This document shows, piece after piece, positions 56,627 through 64,000 of a DNA stretch of 64,000 nt; the first letter of the stretch is position 1, and the number at the start of each line of letters is the position of its first letter. This DNA comes from Cysteiniphilum sp. JM-1 (GTDB lineage: Bacteria > Pseudomonadota > Gammaproteobacteria > Francisellales > Francisellaceae), in contig NZ_VXKS01000007.1 of assembly GCF_008711525.1 (NCBI RefSeq), positions 50,848 to 114,847 of the forward strand, read 5' to 3'. The notes under the pieces are model-generated. The model had not been told where the DNA came from. It searched no databases and was given only the letters and a program-made list of their open reading frames with translations. The position numbers and the translations under genes were made by a program.

Positions 56627-56946
56627 CTATCAAACGATTTAGTATTTGAGGTGTTGATCTGGACCCAACCAAAGGCAGCGAACAATCAGGTTTTAGACCT
56701 GTTTTGGTAATATCACCTGATGTTATGAATGATCATTTAAACACAGTGATTGTTGCACCAATGACAACTTCATTACGCGGCTGGCCTACACGTGTTCAAA
56801 TAGAGCATCAAGCAAAAACAGGTGAAGTCGCACTTGATCAAATTAGAACAATTGATAAAAGCCGTTTGAAAAAAAATATGGGCTTGCTTGAAACTAGATT
56901 TCATCGCAACATTTACAGCGTTCTTGCTGAAATATTTAGTAAATAA
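56620..56946 (+). pseudogene. MazF-family toxin interrupted by an in-frame TGA
   Basis: From an ATG at 56620, overlapping the antitoxin stop, the frame reads MVAIKRFSI, then TGA (56647-56649), then GVDLDPTKGSEQSGFRPVLVI and an otherwise normal MazF/PemK protein to 56946. The stop falls exactly where family members have Trp before the VDLDPTKGSE loop, so a single TGG to TGA change is the simplest cause. Internal starts would lack the substrate-binding loop, so the toxin is probably inactive. Readthrough or a sequencing error are alternatives. TGA ends many other genes here, so codon reassignment is excluded. Confidence 0.85.
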
Positions 56947-56989
56947 TCAAGCGCCTGAATGAATGACTTTACTTAATAGATACTGTCTA

Positions 56990-57169
56990 ACTGGAGTTAC
57001 GGACTTTTTCCATTTCAACACCCCACCTCGCAAGCTCGGCACCCCTCTTGCAAAGAGGGGAATATAAAATAACCCTTGCCTAATTCCCCTCTTTGCAAGA
57101 GGGGTGGCAGCCGTAGGCTGACGGGGTGTTTATAAAATCATAGTTTTTTCTAAAGTGCGTAACTCCAGT
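56990..57169. mobile_element. MITE, copy 2 (180 bp) with 5-bp target duplication
   Basis: The ends are inverted repeats beginning ACTGGAGTTACG (56990-57001) and ending CGTAACTCCAGT (57158-57169). GTCTA occurs directly on both sides (56985-56989 and 57170-57174), a perfect target duplication. Inside, CAACACCCC and GGGGTGTT, and two CCCCTCTT/AAGAGGGG arms, give a strong nested fold. It has no open frame of its own. It has inserted into the end of mutT. A diverged copy is at 26670-26850. Confidence 0.92.
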
Positions 57170-57554
57170 GTCTAAGTACATTAATAATCTCTTTATTTGC
57201 TTCAGGCATAATTTCGGCATTGAGCTTATCAACACTCACCCATTTCCCCTCTTGCCCTTCTTGAGGCGCAATCTCTCGTTGATATTGCGTGATCACAAAA
57301 CAGTGAAGCTCAACAGATTTATGTTGATAGTGATGCGCCTTAACTAGCAATGATTCAAACTTCGTAACATCAATGCCAACCTCTTCTTTAAGCTCGCGCT
57401 TAAGTGCAGCATGTGGTGCCTCACTAGCTTCAAGTTTGCCGCCTGGGAACTCCCAAAGTCCGGCTAAATCCTGAGTAGATTTACGCCTAGTTAAAAAAAC
57501 TTGATTTTTTTGGTCATTTAATATGACTCCAACAGCAACTTTGATTAAAATCAT
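57150..57554 (-). CDS. mutT: 8-oxo-dGTP diphosphatase MutT, C-terminus rewritten by a MITE
   Basis: Removes oxidised dGTP from the nucleotide pool. The Nudix box is complete ([20 protein letters not shown] and EVGI). The likely start is ATG 57554, giving 134 residues; the frame continues to 57605 without a better start. The last five codons (WSYAL) and the stop lie in the MITE that inserted at 57170. The catalytic core ends well before this, so activity is probably kept. It diverges from the yqgE remnant. Confidence 0.9.
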   Translation of the reverse strand: MILIKVAVGVILNDQKNQVFLTRRKSTQDLAGLWEFPGGKLEASEAPHAALKRELKEEVGIDVTKFESLLVKAHHYQHKSVELHCFVITQYQREIAPQEGQEGKWVSVDKLNAEIMPEANKEIINVLRHWSYAL

Positions 57555-57586
57555 CGCTAATGAACAAACACTTAAATAAATCAAAC

Positions 57587-57724
57587 ATGTCGTATAGCTT
57601 AACAAAGCAATTTCTAATTGCCATGCCTAATTTGCAAGATAATGCATTTGAACATTCTGTTATTGTCATATATGAAGATAATGATAAGGGTGCCATGAGC
57701 TTTATGGGATTTGGTCATGCTTAA
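57587..57724 (+). pseudogene. yqgE: Internal-deletion remnant of yqgE
   Basis: A 45-codon frame reads [18 protein letters not shown] and continues to [12 protein letters not shown]. The first 37 residues match the N-terminus of YqgE/AlgH (FLIAMPALQD...GAM), and the last three, GHA, match its C-terminal end. About 140 residues between are missing, but the frame is kept. It overlaps the ruvX start (ATG at 57717) by eight bases, the normal yqgE-ruvX arrangement. It is too short to be an active YqgE. Confidence 0.8.
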
Positions 57725-58127
57725 ATTAATCGGACTTGATTATGGCAAGTCACGCATAGGGATTGCCAGTGGGCAGATGATTACTAAAACTGCTACACCC
57801 ATTGCAACCATTGCCGCCAAACAAGGCGAACCTGAATGGCATGAGCTTGATAAGATTATTAAACAATGGCGCCCTAGTGATATTATTGTGGGACTTCCGA
57901 TTGATGCTAAAGATCAAGAAACGAAGATCACTGAAGAAGCACGTGCCTTTGCACAAAAGGTTGAGCTTAGATATCAAAAGCCCGTGCATTTAATCTCAGA
58001 AACCTTCTCAACGCGGGAGGCGCGTTGGCGTCTAGAGGAAGTACAAAACAAATCTAACCGCCACCTTAAAGTCGATGCATTTGCCGCTTGTGTTATTTTG
58101 GAGACTTGGATGAACGATCAGAGTTAA
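57717..58127 (+). CDS. ruvX: Holliday-junction resolvase-like RuvX/YqgF
   Basis: A 136-residue RNase H-like protein. YqgF takes part in pre-16S rRNA 5' processing in E. coli. Marks are [14 protein letters not shown] with the catalytic Asp, IIVGLP, and ETFSTREA, with the final Asp in [12 protein letters not shown]. The ATG at 57717 is preferred over a TTG at 57711. It follows the yqgE remnant. Confidence 0.93.
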   Translation: MLKLIGLDYGKSRIGIASGQMITKTATPIATIAAKQGEPEWHELDKIIKQWRPSDIIVGLPIDAKDQETKITEEARAFAQKVELRYQKPVHLISETFSTREARWRLEEVQNKSNRHLKVDAFAACVILETWMNDQS

Positions 58128-58179
58128 ATCACTTACAGCAAGTTTATTTCTGACCTATACTATTTAACATCCGGATAAC

Positions 58180-59019
58180 ATGGAGTTTAGTGTGACAATT
58201 TATAACTTTCTCTCACATCACTTAATTATTGGCTCAATACAAAGCATTGCTATTGCACTATTGATGTATTTTTTATATCGGTTTTTGCAGTGGTATTTTA
58301 CACGGAAAATTGATAACACAACCAAGCTCAAACGCAAACTTTCCCGCCTTCGCTATCTATTGATTGCTATTTTTGTCTTTTGCTTGATAAAAATATGGGT
58401 TAGTGATTTTAGTCACATTCTCACTGCATTAGGTTTGGTCGGCGCGGGTTTAGTAGTTGCTAATAAAGAAACCATTATGAATTTTATTGGCTCGTTTATT
58501 ATCATGTGGCGCGATCTTTTTAGTGAGGGGGATTATATCGAAGTGCAAGGTCAAGAAGGGTATGTCTATCGCTTGGGACCTTTATATTACACATTAGCCG
58601 AATACCCGCCAAGTGACAAAAAGACCAAGGGCAAATACATTCGCATCCCGAATGCAACCGCCATTACTGGCATTATTATCAACTACTCACAACCTGCGGT
58701 TCCTTTTAAAGGTAAAATTCAATTTAAAGTGACCTATCAACAATATACACATCTTAAGATCACCGAGTTAAAAACCACGCTAGATAAAGAGCTTACTGAC
58801 TATCTTAAGACACTGAGTAAGTCGCAATTAAACACGCTGACATCAATAACAGTTAGCCTTTATGAACAACCGGATATTGATAAACCTGAGCTTATTGATA
58901 TTACGATTAGTTATCAATGCTTATTTGAACATAAAAAATCACTGTCAACGCTCCTTAATACTTCTTTATTGCAAGCATTGACAGAAACTGATCAACGCAA
59001 AAGCATGTCAAAAGAATAG
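58180..59019 (+). CDS. MscS-family mechanosensitive channel
   Basis: A 279-residue small-conductance channel with three helices (about 15-35, 48-67, 78-102). The pore helix LTALGLVGAGLVVANKETIMNF is close to MscS TM3, and the beta domain begins LFSEGDYIEVQGQEGYV. The sequence PPSDKKTKGKYIRIPNA is a variant of the usual vertex. It would release solutes on osmotic downshock. It stands alone. Confidence 0.9.
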   Translation: MEFSVTIYNFLSHHLIIGSIQSIAIALLMYFLYRFLQWYFTRKIDNTTKLKRKLSRLRYLLIAIFVFCLIKIWVSDFSHILTALGLVGAGLVVANKETIMNFIGSFIIMWRDLFSEGDYIEVQGQEGYVYRLGPLYYTLAEYPPSDKKTKGKYIRIPNATAITGIIINYSQPAVPFKGKIQFKVTYQQYTHLKITELKTTLDKELTDYLKTLSKSQLNTLTSITVSLYEQPDIDKPELIDITISYQCLFEHKKSLSTLLNTSLLQALTETDQRKSMSKE

Positions 59020-59034
59020 CCAAGCCAATAATAA

Positions 59035-60273
59035 CTAAATAGCTTCCCTCAACATCTGTTGTATTCTATCCAAACCCAGCTTAATTTCATCAAAGCTTGG
59101 TCCAAAGCTTAAACGCACATATTTCTTTAAACGCGTATTTACGACTTTGCGACGTTGACCGGGGTTGACATCAAAGAACTCACCTGGCACACAGATCACT
59201 TTGTATTGTAATAAAGCTTTGAAAAATTTCATGCCATCAGCAAGACTCTCTGGCAGGTTCTCCAAAGAGGCAAAGCAGTAAAAACCACCCTCTGGCACTC
59301 TTGATAACACAAAGCCCATTTCCTTAAGGCGTGATACCATATAATCACGTTTTTTAACAAATTCATTCTGAATCGAATCCGCTTCTTGATCAGCGTGTTT
59401 GAGATCCAATAATGGTACAACAGCTTTTTGTATCGCGTGTACCGCGCCACCATCTAAAAATGACCCCGCCGAAGCAATGCCCTCAATGACTTCTTTTGGA
59501 CCCAATGTCCATGAAATACGCAGCCCTGGATAACGCCAGTTTTTAGTCAACCCATCAACAATCAAAATATTGTCTTTTTCTACATCTTTGATATACGCGG
59601 CAGCACTTAGTGTTTTTTTGCTTTGTTCATATAAATAATGCGAATAAAACTCATCAAAAATCATCGCACAACCAATCTTTTTTGCTGAATCAATCAATTG
59701 TTTTAACTCATCACCAATAATGATCTGCCCTGTTGGGTTACATGGATTAGATAACAGCATTGCCCCCAAGCCCATATTAATCATCGCTTTTTCCATCTCA
59801 GTAACATCAGGCTTAAAACCATCAGCAATGCGATAAGAAACTGGCATCGACACAAAGCCACCAAAGACATTTAATAACTCTTCATAAGCAGTATAATCTG
59901 GCAAGAAATGCCCAAGATTAATATTATTCATCGTCGCTGCGATCCGACAAAGCGCTGAGCGCCCACCCGATGAAATGGCTACATTTTCGTAAGTATATTG
60001 TGACTTTTTATCAAAGCGATAACGCTGGTTATATAGCTCAGCCACTGCTTTTCTAAGCTCAACATCACCTGCGACAGGGCTATATTCAGCTGAGATTTGA
60101 TCTAATGAAATATCTTTTAAACGTGCAGGGCTCTCTGGCATATCTCCGGTTTCAGGCGCGCCCTGCCCTAAATTAGACCACTCAGGATTGCCATAATAAA
60201 AACCATGCGCTTGCGCCTTCGACATAACATAAATCACCCCAGTTTTTGGGACTTTTTTAAAACTGCTTTCCAT
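59035..60273 (-). CDS. Class I/II PLP-dependent aminotransferase
   Basis: A 412-residue fold-type I enzyme. It shows ISSGGRSAL, LLSNPCNPTGQ (substrate/cofactor block), IFDEFYSHY with the PLP-N1 Asp, and the Schiff-base Lys in DGLTKNWRYPGLRISW. The last block, with Arg, resembles aspartate/aromatic aminotransferases of the I-gamma type. The substrate cannot be set. The ribosome-binding site is AGGAA. REP-like repeats lie upstream at 60318. Confidence 0.85.
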   Translation of the reverse strand: MESSFKKVPKTGVIYVMSKAQAHGFYYGNPEWSNLGQGAPETGDMPESPARLKDISLDQISAEYSPVAGDVELRKAVAELYNQRYRFDKKSQYTYENVAISSGGRSALCRIAATMNNINLGHFLPDYTAYEELLNVFGGFVSMPVSYRIADGFKPDVTEMEKAMINMGLGAMLLSNPCNPTGQIIIGDELKQLIDSAKKIGCAMIFDEFYSHYLYEQSKKTLSAAAYIKDVEKDNILIVDGLTKNWRYPGLRISWTLGPKEVIEGIASAGSFLDGGAVHAIQKAVVPLLDLKHADQEADSIQNEFVKKRDYMVSRLKEMGFVLSRVPEGGFYCFASLENLPESLADGMKFFKALLQYKVICVPGEFFDVNPGQRRKVVNTRLKKYVRLSFGPSFDEIKLGLDRIQQMLREAI

Positions 60274-60317
60274 TTAATTTCCTTTGTTTTTCTATGTAAC
60301 TAATCATATTAACCGTC

Positions 60318-60337
60318 CCCTGAGCATAGTCGAAGGG
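60318..60337. repeat. Dispersed repeat CCCTGAGC-N-GTCGAAGGG, copy 2
   Basis: CCCTGAGCATAGTCGAAGGG. It is flanked by complementary CCGT/ACGG, so a longer fold exists. It is upstream of the aminotransferase start, between that gene and the glpD end. Confidence 0.7.
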
Positions 60338-60393
60338 TACGGACGAAAACAATAAATGGCTTCAACTAACGCTCAGCCAACAATGTCAATCGC

Positions 60394-60415
60394 ACCTTGA
60401 GCTTAGTCGAAGGGT
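60394..60415. repeat. Dispersed repeat, copy 3
   Basis: ACCTTGAGCTTAGTCGAAGGGT is a diverged copy (one mismatch in the first arm) about 17 bases after the glpD stop. With copy 2 it makes a tandem of two in the same orientation. Confidence 0.65.
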
Positions 60416-60431
60416 ATGTTTAAGCTTGCAT

Positions 60432-62072
60432 TCACAGTGATTTTAAATGATTTTCTAACCATTGTGCCAATTGCGCTATTTCATCTTTTTTCAGCCATAA
60501 CCCAAGCTTACTGCGACGCCACAATAATGCATCAACATCACGCACCCATTCATGTTCAACCAAATATTCAACCTCTTGCTGATAAAGGTTATATCCAAAA
60601 CATATACCTAGATCATCATAGGATGTTGCATCTTTTAACACATCAATACTTTGCATACCATATGATGATGCTAAGCGATAACTATGTTTATCTTGAAGCC
60701 ATGGATAAGCTGCATTTAGCTTCATCAAAATCTCAGCAAATGAGCTTGCCTCACCACCGGGTGTTGCGATTTGATCCGTTGTACAAGCCCGCATATGAGG
60801 GAAAAAAGGAATTAACTTATCAACAACATGTTTGGATAATGTGCGATACGTCGTAATCTTACCACCAAAGATTGATAATACCGGTAATTTACCCTGATCA
60901 TCTTCAAGCTCTAGATGATATTCACGCGTGATTTTAGACGGATCCTTGGCATGATCATCATACAATGGACGCACACCAGCATAGCTCCAAATAATATCTT
61001 TTGGTGCAATTTTGCTTTTGAAATAACCATTGATCAGTTGACACAAATAATCAGTTTCTTCCTGACTAATGGTAATATCGCGTGGATCACCTTGATAACT
61101 AACATCCGTCGTGCCAATCAAGGTAAATTCATTATCATGTTCACTGGTGAAACCATATGGCAGCGCAAAGACAATCCGACCATCGGCATTTTGCAGGATA
61201 TAGGCATGATCACCCTCGTACAACTTAGGCACGACAATATGACTGCCTTTGATCAGGCGCACTGCCGATTTAGAACTCGTTTCTAACACGTCATGAATAA
61301 CATCCGCAACCCAAGGTCCTGCGGCATTAACAACGGCTTTAGCAAGCACAATTACTTCATCACCTTTGTCATTTACAAGTTTCGCTTGCCAGCTATTTTC
61401 TGCCTTCTTCACCTCTTTTAGCTTTTTCACCTTTTTCACCTCGACACATTGATATGGCATCAAGATTTTAGCGCCATGCGCTTTGGCCTGTTGTGCATTA
61501 AGCATCGTCATGCGCGCATCATCAATTCGACAATCAGAATAGGCAAAACCAACACTGAAATCATCAATCAGATTCTCACCTTCTAACGTGTTCACTAATG
61601 ATATCTTTTGCGACTTTTTCAATGACATCTTACCCGCGAGAAAATCATATAAAAACATACCAATACGAATCATCCACACCGGACGCAAGTGCCTGGCATG
61701 CGGCAAAACAAAACGCAAAGGGTGGATAATGTGTGGCGCTTTCTTGAGTAATACTTCACGCTCTTTTAAGGCTTCTTTGACGAGCTTAAACTCATACTGT
61801 TCTAGATAACGTAAACCGCCATGTACAAGCTTACTACTGGCTGATGATGTCGCTGAAGCAAAGTCTTTTGCTTCACATAATGTAACATCTAAACCTCTTA
61901 ATGCGGCATCAACAGCCACTCCTGTACCATTAACCCCGCCACCGATCACCAAAACATCGGTATGAATAACATTCTTTTCCTGCTTTTCTTGCTTTTCTTG
62001 TGCTTGCATGACTTTATTTTCACCGTTTAGGTTGAATACGCAGTTTGCTATTGTATACTCACCACGGTCCAT
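60432..62072 (-). CDS. glpD: Aerobic glycerol-3-phosphate dehydrogenase
   Basis: An FAD enzyme that oxidises glycerol-3-phosphate to dihydroxyacetone phosphate and passes electrons to quinone at the inner membrane. The 546 residues hold the FAD motif VLVIGGGVNGTG (about 40-51), the long block SSASSKLVHGGLRYLEQYEF, AVVNAAGPWVADV, and SYAGVRPLYDDHAK. The C-terminal 120 residues are the helical GlpD cap. The ATG at 62072 has AAAGG at a good distance. A Met at residue 22 is an alternative. glpF and glpK are not adjacent. Confidence 0.96.
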   Translation of the reverse strand: MDRGEYTIANCVFNLNGENKVMQAQEKQEKQEKNVIHTDVLVIGGGVNGTGVAVDAALRGLDVTLCEAKDFASATSSASSKLVHGGLRYLEQYEFKLVKEALKEREVLLKKAPHIIHPLRFVLPHARHLRPVWMIRIGMFLYDFLAGKMSLKKSQKISLVNTLEGENLIDDFSVGFAYSDCRIDDARMTMLNAQQAKAHGAKILMPYQCVEVKKVKKLKEVKKAENSWQAKLVNDKGDEVIVLAKAVVNAAGPWVADVIHDVLETSSKSAVRLIKGSHIVVPKLYEGDHAYILQNADGRIVFALPYGFTSEHDNEFTLIGTTDVSYQGDPRDITISQEETDYLCQLINGYFKSKIAPKDIIWSYAGVRPLYDDHAKDPSKITREYHLELEDDQGKLPVLSIFGGKITTYRTLSKHVVDKLIPFFPHMRACTTDQIATPGGEASSFAEILMKLNAAYPWLQDKHSYRLASSYGMQSIDVLKDATSYDDLGICFGYNLYQQEVEYLVEHEWVRDVDALLWRRSKLGLWLKKDEIAQLAQWLENHLKSL

Positions 62073-62235
62073 TTTACAGCCTTTATTGCTTTAAGTCTGA
62101 GCTCGCACACCCCTCTGCACAATCATTTACAAGTGAAATATAATTGTATCAACTTTGCTAAACCTTGCTAAAATTTTGTTATACTGTGCACGGTCATAGT
62201 CACTGGGAAATTGTGAGCAGGATTAAGTAGGAAGA

Positions 62236-63438
62236 ATGATGAAAAACTCAAAACAGCGTTATTCAATCTGGATGCTATGTATTTTTATAGGTGCTTGCAT
62301 CGTGCTGGTTATCCAAAGCACACTGATGATTAAAAGCTTATATAAAGATGTCATCGATCAAAAACATCATTATCGCGTGATTAAAGATTTAATCGCTATC
62401 CGTGACGCCATGGTAAAGCTCGATGCCAGTGAGCTTGAGCTTGCCATTCAAACTTATGAACAAATTACTCGAAACTCAGTATCTATTGAAGCACATTCGC
62501 ATATCAGTGATCACCCAGAGCTACATACCTATGATCAGATGATTGAGTATTTTAAAGCACACCAACAACTCTCCTTTGATCAATACTATCCAAATGCTGA
62601 TAAATGGGTATTTTTCAACTTCAAGCCCCACAACCCTTGGATTGATCCAGTGGTTATCATTGCCATTATATTGCGTTTTATTTTTATGTTTATGATCATT
62701 TATTTAATTATCTATAGCGGCTTAAAACTATTTAGACAATCCATTTATGAACTTGGCAATGGCAATAACAACAGATCATTCCTTGGCAAAACCAAGCACG
62801 CCTTAGAGCAAAAAGTCAAAGACCTTATCGCTGAGCGAACCATGATTCTTGCCACTCTTTTTCATGATATCAAAACACCGCTAGCACGCGCCAAAGTACG
62901 CTTACAAACAGAGTATGAGCTTGATCAAGTTCCAGCTGATTTAGATGAGATTGATGAGCTTATTAAAGCGACCGTTAGCTATTACCAAGAAAGCACCCAA
63001 GATACGAGCTTTAAGATCAATACGATTTTCATGCGCCTTAAACAGCAACACCCTGATAAGATAAGCATCAATACAACAAAAGACTATATTGTGCATGGCA
63101 ATGAGACGCTACTCTATCGCGCCTTTAGCAATATCACCAATAACGCGATTAAATACGCCAAGCATTGCAGCATTGACTGCGATATAGCACAAAACAAGTT
63201 AGTGATACGTTTTCAAGACACAGGACCTGGTGTCCCTCAAGATAAAATTGACAAACTTTTTCTCGCACACTATAAAAACTTGCATAGCGAGCAAAACAGT
63301 CAAGGTCACGGTTTGGGTCTTGCTATTTGCAAGAAAATTATTGAACTACATAAAGGTGAAATCTCGGCAACATCTAATGAGCAAGGTCTATGTATTACGG
63401 TGAAATTAATTGCCACTGAAGAAAACACTTCACCATAA
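62236..63438 (+). CDS. Orphan membrane sensor histidine kinase
   Basis: A 400-residue two-component sensor. Helices at about 12-33 and 137-161 enclose a periplasmic sensor of about 100 residues. The HisKA domain has phosphorylated His210 in LFHDIKTPLAR, and the ATPase domain has NNAIKYAK, DTGPGVP and GHGLGLAICKKI. All kinase boxes are intact. No response regulator lies on either side: glpD diverges upstream and an IS3 transposase follows. The partner may lie elsewhere or have been lost by the insertion. An extended -10 (TGTTATACT) is upstream. No known family is matched by the sensor. Confidence 0.88.
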   Translation: MMKNSKQRYSIWMLCIFIGACIVLVIQSTLMIKSLYKDVIDQKHHYRVIKDLIAIRDAMVKLDASELELAIQTYEQITRNSVSIEAHSHISDHPELHTYDQMIEYFKAHQQLSFDQYYPNADKWVFFNFKPHNPWIDPVVIIAIILRFIFMFMIIYLIIYSGLKLFRQSIYELGNGNNNRSFLGKTKHALEQKVKDLIAERTMILATLFHDIKTPLARAKVRLQTEYELDQVPADLDEIDELIKATVSYYQESTQDTSFKINTIFMRLKQQHPDKISINTTKDYIVHGNETLLYRAFSNITNNAIKYAKHCSIDCDIAQNKLVIRFQDTGPGVPQDKIDKLFLAHYKNLHSEQNSQGHGLGLAICKKIIELHKGEISATSNEQGLCITVKLIATEENTSP

Positions 63439-63523
63439 ATATGCCGATATTTGCGGCTATACACAGGCTATTCTACCCCAAAGTGTCAATACAGTTTTTT
63501 GAAAATTCTTATTCCTATACATG

Positions 63524-64000
63524 TCATGCAACCTGCAATGTTTTTTGTGCCTGATTTTTAAAGTTAATAGCACCTTCTTTGTACACATTCATTGGTTTTT
63601 TGTATCCCAAACTTTCATGAAATCTACGGTTATTATAAAAATCAATATAATCAGCAAGATCAGTCCTAAGCTCAGGTAAAGAATCATATTCATTAAGATA
63701 AATTCGCTCGCATTTTGCACTGCGCCAAAAACGCTCAATACAAATGTTATCAGTAGCTCGCCCTTTACCATCCATTGAGATAGTAATACCTCTACTGGAT
63801 AATGCCTCAGTATGTATATGCGAGGTATATTGACTGCCTTGGTCAGTGTTAAAAATCTCAGGGTTGCCAAAGCGATCAAGGGCTTCATGCAAAACACTCA
63901 TTACCAGGCTACTATCCATCGTATTCGATATACGCCAACTTAATACGGCTTTTGAATACCAATCAATTATCGCAGCAAGATAAACCATACCACCCTTAAG
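63524..64000 (-). mobile_element. IS3-family transposase OrfB, C-terminal part (continues beyond window)
   Basis: The frame runs from the window edge to a stop at 63524 (158 codons visible). It holds most of the integrase core: the first Asp in AAIIDWYSKAVLSW, the second in FNTDQGSQYTS and the Glu in CIERFWRSAKCE, followed by DYIDFYNNRRFHESLGYKKPMNVY. This is the classic IS3 DDE arrangement. The OrfA half would lie beyond the window. The terminal repeat probably begins near 63486 (TGTCAATAC) but cannot be checked against its partner. Confidence 0.92.

Noticed and set aside
56647..56649. TGA in mazF as a recoded codon
   Set aside because: TGA ends several intact genes here (lapA, rsmE, aroK), and no selenocysteine context is visible, so a nonsense mutation is simpler.

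Overview
The window is AT-rich DNA packed with core housekeeping genes of gammaproteobacterial type: rne and rng, ffh, rsmE, yhdP after rng, aroKB, tsaD, metG, glyA, darP, infA, pgsA, dut, carA, ispB, ruvX, udk and glpD. It is therefore a chromosomal segment. The gene set and base composition suggest a Francisella/Fastidiosibacter-like lineage, but that is an inference without any search. TGA is a normal stop throughout.

Layout: 1-4.7 kb holds a truncated KfrA-type DNA-binding gene, an aromatic amino acid permease, tsaD, lapA and a ClC antiporter. 4.7-12.3 kb holds rne with a long structured leader, a SEL1-like secreted protein, ffh, a second aromatic permease and rsmE. 12.2-21.6 kb, mostly on the minus strand, carries rng-yhdP, a methyltransferase, a stand-alone RelA/SpoT-type synthetase, tRNA-Leu(CAA) and aroK-aroB. 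21.8-29 kb has a DUF2062 protein, an O-antigen-ligase-like enzyme convergent with a type IV pilin, a D-cysteine desulfhydrase-like gene lacking a usual start codon, rubredoxin, an acyltransferase and comEC, the last two separated by a MITE. 29.2-34 kb is a four-gene lysine catabolic operon, followed by tRNA-Arg and tRNA-Gly. 34.5-46.5 kb has a polyamine-binding protein, glyA, darP, an aspartic protease, higBA, metG, a TRIC/YadS-like channel, an overlooked 36-residue gene, comF, udk, an aldehyde dehydrogenase paired with a TauE/SafE exporter, and mazEF. 46.6-54.6 kb has infA, carA-dut-pgsA, a peptide transporter, FUSC, a divergent NSS-like transporter and ispB. 54.6-64 kb has a YcgN-like protein, a D-threonine aldolase-like enzyme, a second mazEF locus with a dead toxin, a second MITE inside the 3' end of mutT, a deletion remnant of yqgE before ruvX, an MscS channel, an aminotransferase, glpD, an orphan histidine kinase and a truncated IS3-family transposase.

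The accessory signal lies in small things: a 180-bp MITE family with clear terminal repeats and one perfect target duplication, several dispersed palindromic repeat families, three type II toxin-antitoxin loci (one decayed), and small or broken genes. The best candidates for functional novelty are the synthetase at 18634, the 36-aa gene at 41733, the NSS-like protein at 52250 and the possible sulfoacetaldehyde module at 43460-45678. No CRISPR array, prophage or large defence cluster is visible.
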